Source: Ignavibacteria bacterium RIFOXYC2_FULL_35_21
Lineage (GTDB): Bacteria; Bacteroidota; Ignavibacteria; Kapaibacteriales; UBA2268
NCBI GenBank assembly: GCA_001804705.1
Contig: MHAY01000056.1
Location: 1-56,982, forward strand
Length of the DNA: 56,982 nucleotides
Reading direction: 5' to 3'
Position numbers and translations under genes: made by a program. Shown here in pieces: positions 26,401-33,888 of the stretch. The notes under the pieces were generated by a model. The model saw nothing but the letters and a program-made list of their open reading frames with translations. It searched no databases and was not told where the DNA came from. Numbering within the stretch: the first letter of the stretch is position 1; each line of letters opens with the position of its first letter.

Positions 26401-26539
26401 CTATTGCCATAGGGAGAGTCATCTTCGGCATTAAGTCGTAATTCAAGGTTATAAATCCATAAATTCCCAGTACACCGAGAAATGAAAATAATACGATGAT
26501 TAGCGTAGGCCTTTTTATTGATAGTTCTGTAATTGTCAT
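23453..26539 (-). CDS. RND efflux pump inner-membrane permease (AcrB/HAE1 family)
   Basis: A 1028-residue RND transporter with the standard plan: one N-terminal helix (about 12-30), large periplasmic loops after helices 1 and 7, and twelve helices. The proton-relay motif in helix 4 is visible as GILVDDSIVVLENIYRH, and helix 6/loop has GRNEIGFAALSITFVDVVVFIPLAM. It pumps hydrophobic compounds out through the fusion protein and TolC-like channel encoded just upstream, from which it is separated by 11 bp. Regulation is probably by the MarR protein at the head of the operon. The exact substrate range is not visible. Confidence 0.93.
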   Translation of the reverse strand: MTITELSIKRPTLIIVLFSFLGVLGIYGFITLNYDLMPKMTLPMAIVTVVYPGGSPSEVETSVTKPIEDAVSGLDKVKTIRSTSLEGMTLVRIEFELDVNIDFAIQDVQRKVNGIMQQLPKDVRAPVITKLAFDELPVIRAAVYSKLPPRQLYQFIKDRVQPRISKLGGVGLFTMLGGEEREIKVNVDAHKLKSYNLSLFAIAQSVKAANLDLPTGNIKENEGQYVVRVAGKFNSVEELRNLVVARSRQGGEIKLCNIAEVEDGTKDITNINRLNGINSVGITIQKQTDANTVEVSELVLNEFKKLEKENKEIELKFGVAQDASEFIMQSANGVKFDLFLAILIVAFVMLIFLHSFRNSFIILVAIPSSLISTFFMMYIFGFTLNMMTLLAMSLVIGILVDDSIVVLENIYRHLEMGENQRDAALKGRNEIGFAALSITFVDVVVFIPLAMITGVIGNFLREYALVVVFSTLMSLLVSFTITPMLASRFTKLEHLAKNSLMGRFGTWFENFFKKFTSYYSRVLNWGLHNGGKVAIMTLILLVLSLMLPGMGFIGNEFMPQVDRGEMVVSVELDPGASIEYTNQVTQKVEKIISTFPEVKTILTSVGAASEGLFGFYNNNTADIYVTLVPKNERKATTGAIGQWIKAQVLKLPGLKCRVSPVSLMGTTTRTPIQILVQGATFDEVLQAATKIADIAKTVDGTNDVRLSSEEGKPELRIEINREKLSALGLTIMDVGQNLRIALTGDDDSKYREGLTEYNIRVQLDQFDRSNPDDAANLTFMNNKGQQIQLKQFANVYQTVGPTKLEREGRAPAINVMSQAYGKTSGVIANDIFAKLKNVELPSGVTFRLTGELENMKDSMQSLMYALLAGILFVYMIMIALYNSFKYPFVILFSIPLAIIGAFLGLALTMKSISIYSMLGMIMLIGLVAKNAILLVDRTNQMKLERGLNTYEALLEAAQTRFRPILMTTFAMVFGMLPIALSTAASSESKSGLAVVLIGGLLSSLVLTLVLVPVVYQKFDKLFSKKKSI

Positions 26540-26550
26540 TATTTTTTACC

Positions 26551-27603
26551 CTACTTTACAATTTTGACTGAGGAATTATCCTGTAAATTTATTTGTCCGC
26601 TCGTAACGACATTTTCTCCGGGCTGTAACCCATTCAGCACCTGTATAATATCTGTATAGATTGCACCGATAACAATGCTTTTTAATTTAGCTTTATTATT
26701 TTCAACCACGTAAACTTGAGGTGATTTGATGCTTCCGACCAATGCAACTCGAGGTACAACCAGCGATGAATAAGATTTGACGGTATTGAAAGTACAGTTA
26801 ACAAACATACCAGCCTTCAAAGGACTGCGGCTGTTGTTTTTCATTTCTATCTCAACCGGATATGTATGAGCTTCATCAGATTTGGAATTAATATTTTTAA
26901 TTGCACCTATGAAAGTAACCTCGGAATACACATCAGTCTTAATCTCTACTTTATCGCCGGTTTTCATTTTGAACACATCTTTTTCGGCAACATTCACTTT
27001 TATTTTCAGTGAGGATATGTCAACTATGTTTGCTACCGGAGTGTTTGTTGAGACATAAGTTCCAACCTCGACATTTCTTAAAGTAACAATTCCCGAAATC
27101 GGTGATTTGACCTTTGTGTCTTCGAGCTGCCTTTTTGTAGTGATATATTGCGATTCGGAGGATTTAAATGCAACAACCGCCTGTTCGAGTTGTGCGTCAT
27201 TAACAGATTTTTCTTTATTCAATGCTTTATACCTTTCGAGGTCTTTCTTTGCTTTTTCGTAATTAGCCTCTGCAATATTATAAGCAGCCTCCTTAAGTTC
27301 ATCATCAACTTTAGCAAGCAAGCTCCCGGCACCTACACTTTTTCCGACATCAAAATAAAGAGCTACTACTCTGCCCTGAGTTTCAGAAACAACGTTGACT
27401 TCTCTTTCGGCATAAGCTGTTCCGACAAGAGTAAGCTCCTCATCTAATGAACTGAGTTTAACTTTTTCGGCAGTTACAGGAACAGTTTCTAACCTGACAG
27501 TACTTTTTGCTCTTTTTTCCATTGTCGCTTTGTTTGTCATTAGCAGAACTACTACTCCTGCAAGTACAACAACAATAAACACTAATAATAAAATCTTTTT
27601 CAT
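26551..27603 (-). CDS. RND efflux periplasmic adaptor (membrane fusion protein)
   Basis: A 350-residue AcrA/MexA-type adaptor: an uncleaved or lipid-free N-terminal hydrophobic segment (3-23), a first lipoyl half (VVSETQGRVVALYFDVGKSV), a coiled-coil hairpin (about 95-155), the second lipoyl half (TKVKSPISGIVTLRNVEVG) and a beta-barrel domain with PLKAGMFVNCTF. It links the inner-membrane pump to the outer-membrane channel. Second-last gene of the four-gene operon, 33 bp after the TolC-like gene. Confidence 0.93.
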   Translation of the reverse strand: MKKILLLVFIVVVLAGVVVLLMTNKATMEKRAKSTVRLETVPVTAEKVKLSSLDEELTLVGTAYAEREVNVVSETQGRVVALYFDVGKSVGAGSLLAKVDDELKEAAYNIAEANYEKAKKDLERYKALNKEKSVNDAQLEQAVVAFKSSESQYITTKRQLEDTKVKSPISGIVTLRNVEVGTYVSTNTPVANIVDISSLKIKVNVAEKDVFKMKTGDKVEIKTDVYSEVTFIGAIKNINSKSDEAHTYPVEIEMKNNSRSPLKAGMFVNCTFNTVKSYSSLVVPRVALVGSIKSPQVYVVENNKAKLKSIVIGAIYTDIIQVLNGLQPGENVVTSGQINLQDNSSVKIVK

Positions 27604-27636
27604 ACCTGTCCTCTGTTTATAAATATTAATTTCAAA

Positions 27637-28950
27637 TTATTGGCCAATGGCTTTTTCGAGCTTTGCAATTGCAATCTTAAATTCAACAATTGCAGATATA
27701 TGATTTATGTCAGCAATCAACAAAGCAGTCTCTGCATCCACAAGCTCCGAATTAAGCACCATGCCTGCTTTAAATTTTTCATTAGTTACTCTGTAATTTT
27801 CTTTTGCATGGCTGCTGTTTTCCTTAGCGTACTCAATTTTCTCTTTTGCTTTGACAAGCGACAGATAGCTTTGGGAAACCTCCAGATTGACACCATCGCG
27901 AATCAGTTCCGTTGAGTATCTTGTTTGCTCCAGCATAGCCTTTGCCTGTTCCACCTGATGCGATGTTGTCAGCCAATTCCAGATGTCAAAAGAAAAATTC
28001 AAACCCAAATCCCAAGTGTTTCTGAACTCATCTTTAGTCGGCATTATTCTTTGGTTTGGACGTGAGTAGTAGTAATTGGCGGCTAAATTCACCTGCGGAT
28101 ACCACCCTGCATTAGCCATCCTGACACCCGATTCGCTTGATTTAATCCTGTATTCCATTCCCTTTAGCTCAGGTCTGCTCTTATAAGCTTTTTCAATAAG
28201 TGATTCGAGAGTTGGCATATCACCGTACTCATCTTCTGCAATTTCGGAAATAGATGTGTTCTGCAATGTTGGCAATCCGATTAAATTATTAAGTGCCATT
28301 CTTGTTATTTGAACTGCATTTTCAGCATCAATTCTAAGCAATTTCAGATTAGATAGCTGAACTTTGACTTTCAACACATCATTGTCTGTAGCAAGATTCT
28401 GTTTATAGAAATTTTCTATATCTTTCAAATGTCCTCCCACTTGTCCTATGTTTTCGTTAACCGTTTTAGCAAGCTGAAGAGCATTAAAGTGGGACCAGAA
28501 AGCATTTTTTATATCAAAAATTAATTGGCCTCTATCTTTTTTCAGGTCTTCCTGTGTAGCCAAGGAATTGTATTCCATCATGTCGCTATTGCCCGATAAT
28601 CTCATACCGGTAAAAAGTGGTTGTTGGAGGGTTAGCTTAAGTTGATAATTATTCAAAACAACAGGGAATATATCAAGTCCCGAAGTATCCCCCGGAAATC
28701 TAAATTTTTCTACCTCACTCAACCTTGTATAGACGCCTGTCATTTTTAATGAAGGCAGCCTCGCTGCATTGACTTCGCTAAGTTTTTCTTCGGATGCTTC
28801 CACCTTCGATTTGGATATCTTCAGTGTCTTGTTCTGCTCGAGTCCCAGCTTTATACAATAGTCGAGGGATAATACTTTTTTATCCTGCGCTAAGCCATAA
28901 TAAAAAATCAACGGGAGCAGAAATGGCAATAAGAAATTTTTTAAATTCAT
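27637..28950 (-). CDS. TolC-family outer-membrane efflux channel
   Basis: A 437-residue outer-membrane factor with signal peptide (1-21) and the two TolC repeats: the first from about 26 with LSLDYCIKLGLEQNKTLKISKSKVEASEEKLSEVNAARLP (key motif: NKTL..AARLPSL), the second near 250 with SRPELKGMEYRIKSSESGVRMANAGWYPQV. Long heptad helices fit the periplasmic tunnel. It is the second gene of the marR-led operon and provides the outer-membrane exit of the pump. Confidence 0.92.
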   Translation of the reverse strand: MNLKNFLLPFLLPLIFYYGLAQDKKVLSLDYCIKLGLEQNKTLKISKSKVEASEEKLSEVNAARLPSLKMTGVYTRLSEVEKFRFPGDTSGLDIFPVVLNNYQLKLTLQQPLFTGMRLSGNSDMMEYNSLATQEDLKKDRGQLIFDIKNAFWSHFNALQLAKTVNENIGQVGGHLKDIENFYKQNLATDNDVLKVKVQLSNLKLLRIDAENAVQITRMALNNLIGLPTLQNTSISEIAEDEYGDMPTLESLIEKAYKSRPELKGMEYRIKSSESGVRMANAGWYPQVNLAANYYYSRPNQRIMPTKDEFRNTWDLGLNFSFDIWNWLTTSHQVEQAKAMLEQTRYSTELIRDGVNLEVSQSYLSLVKAKEKIEYAKENSSHAKENYRVTNEKFKAGMVLNSELVDAETALLIADINHISAIVEFKIAIAKLEKAIGQ

Positions 28951-28965
28951 TTTAAACCTATTCTA

Positions 28966-29436
28966 TTATTCTATTTTTTCGTTTTCAAGACATTTATCTG
29001 TTTTGAGATTGTTATATACTTTTTTCAACAGGGTAGTAAGAGTATCAATTTCTTTCTCAGACATATTTTTAAGAGCTTTCCGAAGTTCATTAATAGCAAT
29101 AGGAACAAGCTTTTCACGCAGGCTTTTACCTTCTTCTGTAAGATAAATCAAATTATTTCTTCTGTCCCCGGCATCTTGCACCCTTACGATAATATTTCTT
29201 TTTTCCATGTTATCAATCAATCGCACGACAGTTGTTTTTTCCTTTGAAATTGATGCCGAAAGAACCTGTTGTGAAATGCCGTCTTTTGACCACAAAGACA
29301 TAAGAATACCCCATTGTTCGGCGGTAACCTCATACCCATGTTCAGCAAATGATTTTGTTATCGAATTTTTTAATGCCCTTCCCGTATGGCCTATTAAAAA
29401 ACCAAGTTCCCTGAAAAGCTGATTATAATTTTTCAT
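28966..29436 (-). CDS. MarR-family transcriptional regulator of the efflux operon
   Basis: A 156-residue winged-helix protein with MarR signatures: TAEQWGILMSLWSKDGISQQVLSASISKEKTTVVRLIDNMEKRNII (key words AEQWGIL and KTTVVRLID), then the wing VRVQDAGDRRNNLIYLTEEGKSLREKL. It is the first gene of the operon, 15 bp before the TolC-like gene, and very likely represses it by binding the palindrome at 29454-29471 until an inducer is bound. Confidence 0.92.
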   Translation of the reverse strand: MKNYNQLFRELGFLIGHTGRALKNSITKSFAEHGYEVTAEQWGILMSLWSKDGISQQVLSASISKEKTTVVRLIDNMEKRNIIVRVQDAGDRRNNLIYLTEEGKSLREKLVPIAINELRKALKNMSEKEIDTLTTLLKKVYNNLKTDKCLENEKIE

Positions 29437-29453
29437 AATAGTTGCATTAGCAA

Positions 29454-29471
29454 TAGTTGTAACTACAACTA
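29454..29471. promoter_or_regulatory. MarR-type operator palindrome
   Basis: TAGTTGTA-AC-TACAACTA is a perfect inverted repeat of 18 bp ending 18 bp before the marR start. This is the size and symmetry of MarR operators, and the position inside the operon's promoter suits autorepression. Confidence 0.7.
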
Positions 29472-29527
29472 ATTTATGAAAAAATATTTTAAATAAAAAT
29501 AAATATTTTTTAAAATAATTTATTGGG

Positions 29528-29563
29528 ATGAATAGCCACTATCTTCAGATAGTGGCTATTCAT
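29528..29563. repeat. Perfect 17-bp-stem hairpin, GAATAGCCACTATCT family (full copy)
   Basis: ATGAATAGCCACTATCT pairs exactly with AGATAGTGGCTATTCAT across a TC loop. Related copies lie at 54831-54860, 54947-54970 and 56410-56435. Here it sits 7 bp after the anmK stop and could terminate that transcript. Confidence 0.8.
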
Positions 29564-29570
29564 TATTAAA

Positions 29571-30749
29571 TTATGGAATTGCTATAACACCGGGAACTGT
29601 TTCTTTTGAAGCTCCTGTAACGGAAGGGATATTCCCCGAAAGTCCGCCAAGTGTCCTGTAAGCAAGATAGGCGAAGCATAATGCTTCTTTATAATCAGAT
29701 GGTATTCCGAATTTATCAGACTTGTCAATTATTATATCAGGAAGTTCTTTTTTTAATAAATCAATTAAAAATACATTATCGGAGCCTCCGCCCGATGCTA
29801 TTATACGTAGTGGATTATAAGCAAAGAGACGAATGTTTTCAGCAATACTCCATGAAGTAAACTCGGTGAATGTTCTGACATAATCTTCTTTCTTTGTATT
29901 TACAGAGCCGTATTCATTAATTAAAGATTCAAAAAAATCTTTGCTGAAAAGTTCCCTGCCGGTGGATTTTGGAGGCTGTTTTTTTACGAATGGAATTGAT
30001 TTCAAATTATTCATTAATTCAGGAATAACAGAACCTTTCTCAGCAATTTCACCGTTCTTGTCATATTTTAAATCAAAGAATCTCTGAACTGCCAAGTCAA
30101 TGAAAACATTTCCGGGGCCTGTGTCGAATGCTTTAACATCCTCTTTTTTACAGTCAGCAGGTAAAATTGTAATGTTTGATATTCCTCCAATATTAATTAC
30201 TATTCTATTTTCATTCGTATCCCTGAGAAATTCAAAATCAAATATCGGTACGAGTGGAGCACCCTGCCCGCCAAGTGCAATATCGCCAGACCTGAAATCT
30301 CCGACTACTGTCTTATTCACCAATTTTGACAACGCAGAGATAGAAGCTCCCTGAAAAGTTGAGAATATTTGCATACCGGCAATCTCTCTGCCTTCTGGTT
30401 CATGCCATAGAGTTTGTCCGTGAATACCAACAGCATCTAACTTTTCAATTGGGAATCCCGAATCCATACATAATTTTCTAACAGAATCTGCAAATAATTT
30501 AGCTAATGCAAAATTCGACAATGAAATATCTGAAACAGGAACAGGTTCAGTGATAATTCTGAAAATTAACTCTCTGATTTCTTCAGGTATTTCATAACAT
30601 GCTGTGGCTATAATCTCAAATATATGCTTGCCTTCATGATTTGAGAACAGTGCTATCGCAGTATCCACGGCATCAACAGATGTGCCTGTCATTATACCGC
30701 AGACATACCTCGGTTTCGATAGCCATTCTGATGAGTTAAGAATATACAT
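29571..30749 (-). CDS. anmK: Anhydro-N-acetylmuramic acid kinase
   Basis: Phosphorylates and opens 1,6-anhydro-N-acetylmuramate to N-acetylmuramate 6-phosphate in recycling of cell-wall peptidoglycan. The sequence shows the AnmK signatures GIMTGTSVDAVDTAIA at residues 19-34, DAVGIHGQTLWHEPEG, VVGDFRSGDIALGGQGAPLVPIFD, INIGGISNIT, DTGPGNVFID and the C-terminal ASGGGSDN. Length (392) is normal. It is separate from the efflux operon, with a hairpin between them. Confidence 0.93.
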   Translation of the reverse strand: MYILNSSEWLSKPRYVCGIMTGTSVDAVDTAIALFSNHEGKHIFEIIATACYEIPEEIRELIFRIITEPVPVSDISLSNFALAKLFADSVRKLCMDSGFPIEKLDAVGIHGQTLWHEPEGREIAGMQIFSTFQGASISALSKLVNKTVVGDFRSGDIALGGQGAPLVPIFDFEFLRDTNENRIVINIGGISNITILPADCKKEDVKAFDTGPGNVFIDLAVQRFFDLKYDKNGEIAEKGSVIPELMNNLKSIPFVKKQPPKSTGRELFSKDFFESLINEYGSVNTKKEDYVRTFTEFTSWSIAENIRLFAYNPLRIIASGGGSDNVFLIDLLKKELPDIIIDKSDKFGIPSDYKEALCFAYLAYRTLGGLSGNIPSVTGASKETVPGVIAIP

Positions 30750-30866
30750 ATTTATTATACTTTAAATATGCAACAAATTTTAGTTAAAAAATAATTTTCA
30801 ATTATCTTCTGCAATTTACGTCAACAAATTATCCAAATAAATTGTTAATCACAAAAAGGTGTTGCA

Positions 30867-32243
30867 ATGATTAAGGCAAGGTATTTTTTTATTGTTTCAA
30901 TGCTGTTATTATCCGCACAGTTGCTGTTCACTCAGGAAGTTCAGGTACCAATTGACAACGAAAACAAAATCAACGTAATTGACAAAGAAATGGAATCAAA
31001 ATTGGCATTATTTACCGAGTATCCTGATTTTATTGATGCAAAGCTGTTTCAACTAACCGATTCATCTTATATTCTTGAAATTCAGTATAAAGTTGATGAA
31101 AGATTAATGAGGCAAAGAAAAAATTTGTCAAAAAGCGAGGCTGATAATCTTAGGATTCAGGTTACAAACTGTATAAAAGAAAAATGTCCCGTTGCTTTAA
31201 TCAATCAGGAAGGAAGGTCAACCCTGCTGTGGGGAACGACATTTCTCGGTTTATATTCCTGGGATTGGATGGTACCATCAATAATTAATTCCGATAATTC
31301 TTCGGTAAACGTTTTTCTTGGATTAACAACTGCGGCAATGAGTTTCTTTATTCCATATTTGTTAACAGATAATGCACCTGTTAGCGATGCTGCTGCAAAT
31401 TTGAGTATAACGGGTGGTCTTTTAGGAATCTTCCATGGAATGTTTCTTTATGGTTTGTTAAATGATTATGATTATGACTTTTTTTATGATACTGAGCCAA
31501 CTAATTATTATCTGTTAACTTTAGCAATGAGCATTGGTGAAACATTTGGAGGCTATTATTTAGCTACTTCCACAAATATGACTGAAGGCAAAGCAAGTAT
31601 GCTGTCGGGCATGAGTGCTTTTGGAATTGGATACGGATTTGGCATTCCTTATATTTTTGGTGCTGATGACTCCAAAGTATATTTTGCAAGTGCTTTGCTT
31701 GGCAGTGGAGCCGGATTTTTCTTTGGTAACATGCTGGCAAATGGACAAAACTACACAGTAGGTGATGCAAGTATGTTTTCAACACTGACCTTCCTCGGTG
31801 CTTATACCGGCTTAGTGCCAAATATAATTGCCGAAACAGGGGATGGAGAAATTGTTGTTGCAAGCATGCTTGCCGGGGCAACAGCCGGAATCATCCTTGG
31901 AGATAATATTTTAAAAGGAAAGGATTTCACGAAAAGCCAGGGAACAATGACAGCAATCGGAACACTTGCCGGCGGTTTAATGGGTGGTGCTATCGGATAT
32001 CTTTTAGATGATGCTACTGAAGGCAATGGTAAGATAACAATGTTAATGAGTTGTGCAGGAGCTATTACAACATTCGGAATAATGTTCAATCATTATTCAC
32101 ACCAGGCTCAAATTCCCGAGAATAGGACATCGCTTGAATTTCTGTTTTCTCCCGAAGGATATACTTTTTCAAACATGAACAAGGGAAAGGATTATTTTAA
32201 TCCAAAATATTATCCTGTTTTTTCGCTGAAATATAATTTTTAA
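30867..32243 (+). CDS. Glycine-rich multi-helix membrane protein of unknown function
   Basis: I do not recognise the family. After a signal peptide (1-22) and a soluble part with basic and acidic residues (to about 105), the protein has four or five imperfect repeats of about 50 residues, each a small-residue helix pair of type ASxLxGxxAGxxxGxxL (for example SALLGSGAGFFFGNML, SMLAGATAGIILGDNIL, AIGTLAGGLMGGAIGYLL). The C-terminus ends YYPVFSLKYNF, with a final Phe as in outer-membrane proteins. A pore-like or packing role of the glycine zippers is possible. AAAAGGTG precedes the ATG. Monocistronic. Confidence 0.6.
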   Translation: MIKARYFFIVSMLLLSAQLLFTQEVQVPIDNENKINVIDKEMESKLALFTEYPDFIDAKLFQLTDSSYILEIQYKVDERLMRQRKNLSKSEADNLRIQVTNCIKEKCPVALINQEGRSTLLWGTTFLGLYSWDWMVPSIINSDNSSVNVFLGLTTAAMSFFIPYLLTDNAPVSDAAANLSITGGLLGIFHGMFLYGLLNDYDYDFFYDTEPTNYYLLTLAMSIGETFGGYYLATSTNMTEGKASMLSGMSAFGIGYGFGIPYIFGADDSKVYFASALLGSGAGFFFGNMLANGQNYTVGDASMFSTLTFLGAYTGLVPNIIAETGDGEIVVASMLAGATAGIILGDNILKGKDFTKSQGTMTAIGTLAGGLMGGAIGYLLDDATEGNGKITMLMSCAGAITTFGIMFNHYSHQAQIPENRTSLEFLFSPEGYTFSNMNKGKDYFNPKYYPVFSLKYNF

Positions 32244-32322
32244 TAGAGCAGATACTTTTTTTAAAATTAATTAATTTCATTTACGACTTATCATTTTTAA
32301 CGGGGTAATTTTCTCTTCTGTT

Positions 32323-33078
32323 ATGAATGACATAGTGATTGAAATAAAGAATTTGTTTGTGAATTTCGCAAGGTATTCTGCTCTTGAAAACCTGAATCTG
32401 AGCATACCGGGAGGCAGTTTTGTCTCAGTTGTGGGTCCTAACGGAGCAGGTAAAACTACATTTCTTAAAGTCATACTTGGTTTGCTCAAACCAAATCAGG
32501 GTTCAATTACTATTTTGGGAAAGCAAACTGATGAACTTTCTCCTTTCGACTTAGGATATGTGCCTCAAGTAAAAACATTGGACAGGTCTTTCCCAGCAAT
32601 GCCAATCGAACTTGTTTCAACCGGATTGAAAGCAAAATGGCCCGGCAAAATGAAACAAAAGGATAAAAAACCGGTAATGGAAATACTCGAAAAAGTCGGT
32701 GCCGGAAATCTTGCAAAACGCCCTCTTAACAAGCTTTCCGGAGGTGAGCTTCAAAGGGTTTATCTCGCAAGGGCATTAATCCGCAAGCCAAAAATACTTG
32801 TCCTGGATGAGCCAGCTACCGGAATAGACTGGATAGGCGAAAACGACATTCACAAAATCATTGATGATTATAAATCCGAATTTAATGCGACTATTATCAT
32901 GGTTACTCACGATTGGGAGGCGGCTTACCATCACGCTGACCACGTTTTAATGTTAAACAGGCATATCCTCTGTTTCGATACTCCTGATAAAGCATTTACC
33001 GAACAATGCCTCAGGCAGACTTTTGGACATGTCGGACATCGCCATGAAATGATTTTCGTCGGGAGGCACCATGATTGA
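32323..33078 (+). CDS. Metal ABC transporter ATP-binding protein (ZnuC/MntB-like)
   Basis: A 251-residue ABC ATPase with Walker A GPNGAGKTT (38-46), Q-loop YVPQ, signature LSGGELQRV (138-146), Walker B LVLDEP (159-164) and switch His in MVTHDWE. The closest pattern is the Zn/Mn uptake branch (GKLSGGELQR; FGHVGHRHEM at the end). The C-terminus is histidine-rich, common in zinc systems. It overlaps the permease gene by 8 bp. The periplasmic binding protein (ZnuA-like) is not in the window. Confidence 0.88.
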   Translation: MNDIVIEIKNLFVNFARYSALENLNLSIPGGSFVSVVGPNGAGKTTFLKVILGLLKPNQGSITILGKQTDELSPFDLGYVPQVKTLDRSFPAMPIELVSTGLKAKWPGKMKQKDKKPVMEILEKVGAGNLAKRPLNKLSGGELQRVYLARALIRKPKILVLDEPATGIDWIGENDIHKIIDDYKSEFNATIIMVTHDWEAAYHHADHVLMLNRHILCFDTPDKAFTEQCLRQTFGHVGHRHEMIFVGRHHD

Positions 33079-33886
33079 AGCATTTATGCAGTCATTTATG
33101 TTAAGAGCTATGCTCGCGGGCATTCTCGTTGGATTTATGTCGAGCTACTTTGGTGTTTTCATTGTTCAGAGAAGGATGAGCTTTATGGGTTCGGGCCTCT
33201 CTCATGCCGCTTTCGGAGGCGTGGCTCTCGGCATACTTCTAAGTACAGAACCGCTCTGGATAGCAATTCCATTTACAATCATTGCATCAATTGGTATCAC
33301 ATTATTAAAAGACAAGACAAAACTCGGTAGCGATACGTCTATCGGCATCTTGTTTGCTATTTCTGTTGCTCTCGGTATTATTTTTCTTTCATTGAAACGC
33401 TCATACACTGCCGATGCTTTTGCTTATTTATTTGGCTCAATACTATCTGTTCAAACTTCCGACTTAATAGTTACAATGATATTAGCCTTATTAACTGTTC
33501 TGACATTTTTCTTTTACTGGTCCCGATGGGCTTATTCAACTTTCGACAGGGAACTTGCCAGCACCGATAGAATACACGTAACTATTGATGATTATGTATT
33601 GAACATCCTTCTTGCAATAACAATTGTTGTTTCAGTCAAACTCGTAGGCATTATACTCGTAGCGGCATTTCTTGTTATACCTGCGGCATCGGCAAGACTA
33701 ATAGCGGGAACATTTTTCAGTATGACAATTATTTCAATATGCCTCGGCGTTATTAGTTCAATAATTGGTTTAATAACATCTTATATATTCGACCTTCCGA
33801 GCGGAGCTACAATAATACTCGTTCAGGCATTAATTTTCTTCATTGCTATAGCATATAGCAAAGTTTCAATTAAAGAGTCAATTTAA
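33071..33886 (+). CDS. Metal ABC transporter permease (ZnuB/MntC-like)
   Basis: A 271-residue inner-membrane protein of the ABC-3 family with about eight helices. It shows the family motifs SYFGVFIVQRRMSFMGSGLSHAAFGGVALG near the N-terminus and LLAITIVVSVKLVGIILVAAFLVIPAASARLIA in the second half (key words SHAAFGG and VIPAASARL). GGGAGG lies upstream of the ATG. It forms the channel for the ATPase encoded immediately before, for Zn or Mn uptake. The next gene is convergent, with only 2 bp between the two stop codons. Confidence 0.9.
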   Translation: MIEAFMQSFMLRAMLAGILVGFMSSYFGVFIVQRRMSFMGSGLSHAAFGGVALGILLSTEPLWIAIPFTIIASIGITLLKDKTKLGSDTSIGILFAISVALGIIFLSLKRSYTADAFAYLFGSILSVQTSDLIVTMILALLTVLTFFFYWSRWAYSTFDRELASTDRIHVTIDDYVLNILLAITIVVSVKLVGIILVAAFLVIPAASARLIAGTFFSMTIISICLGVISSIIGLITSYIFDLPSGATIILVQALIFFIAIAYSKVSIKESI

Positions 33887-33888
33887 AA

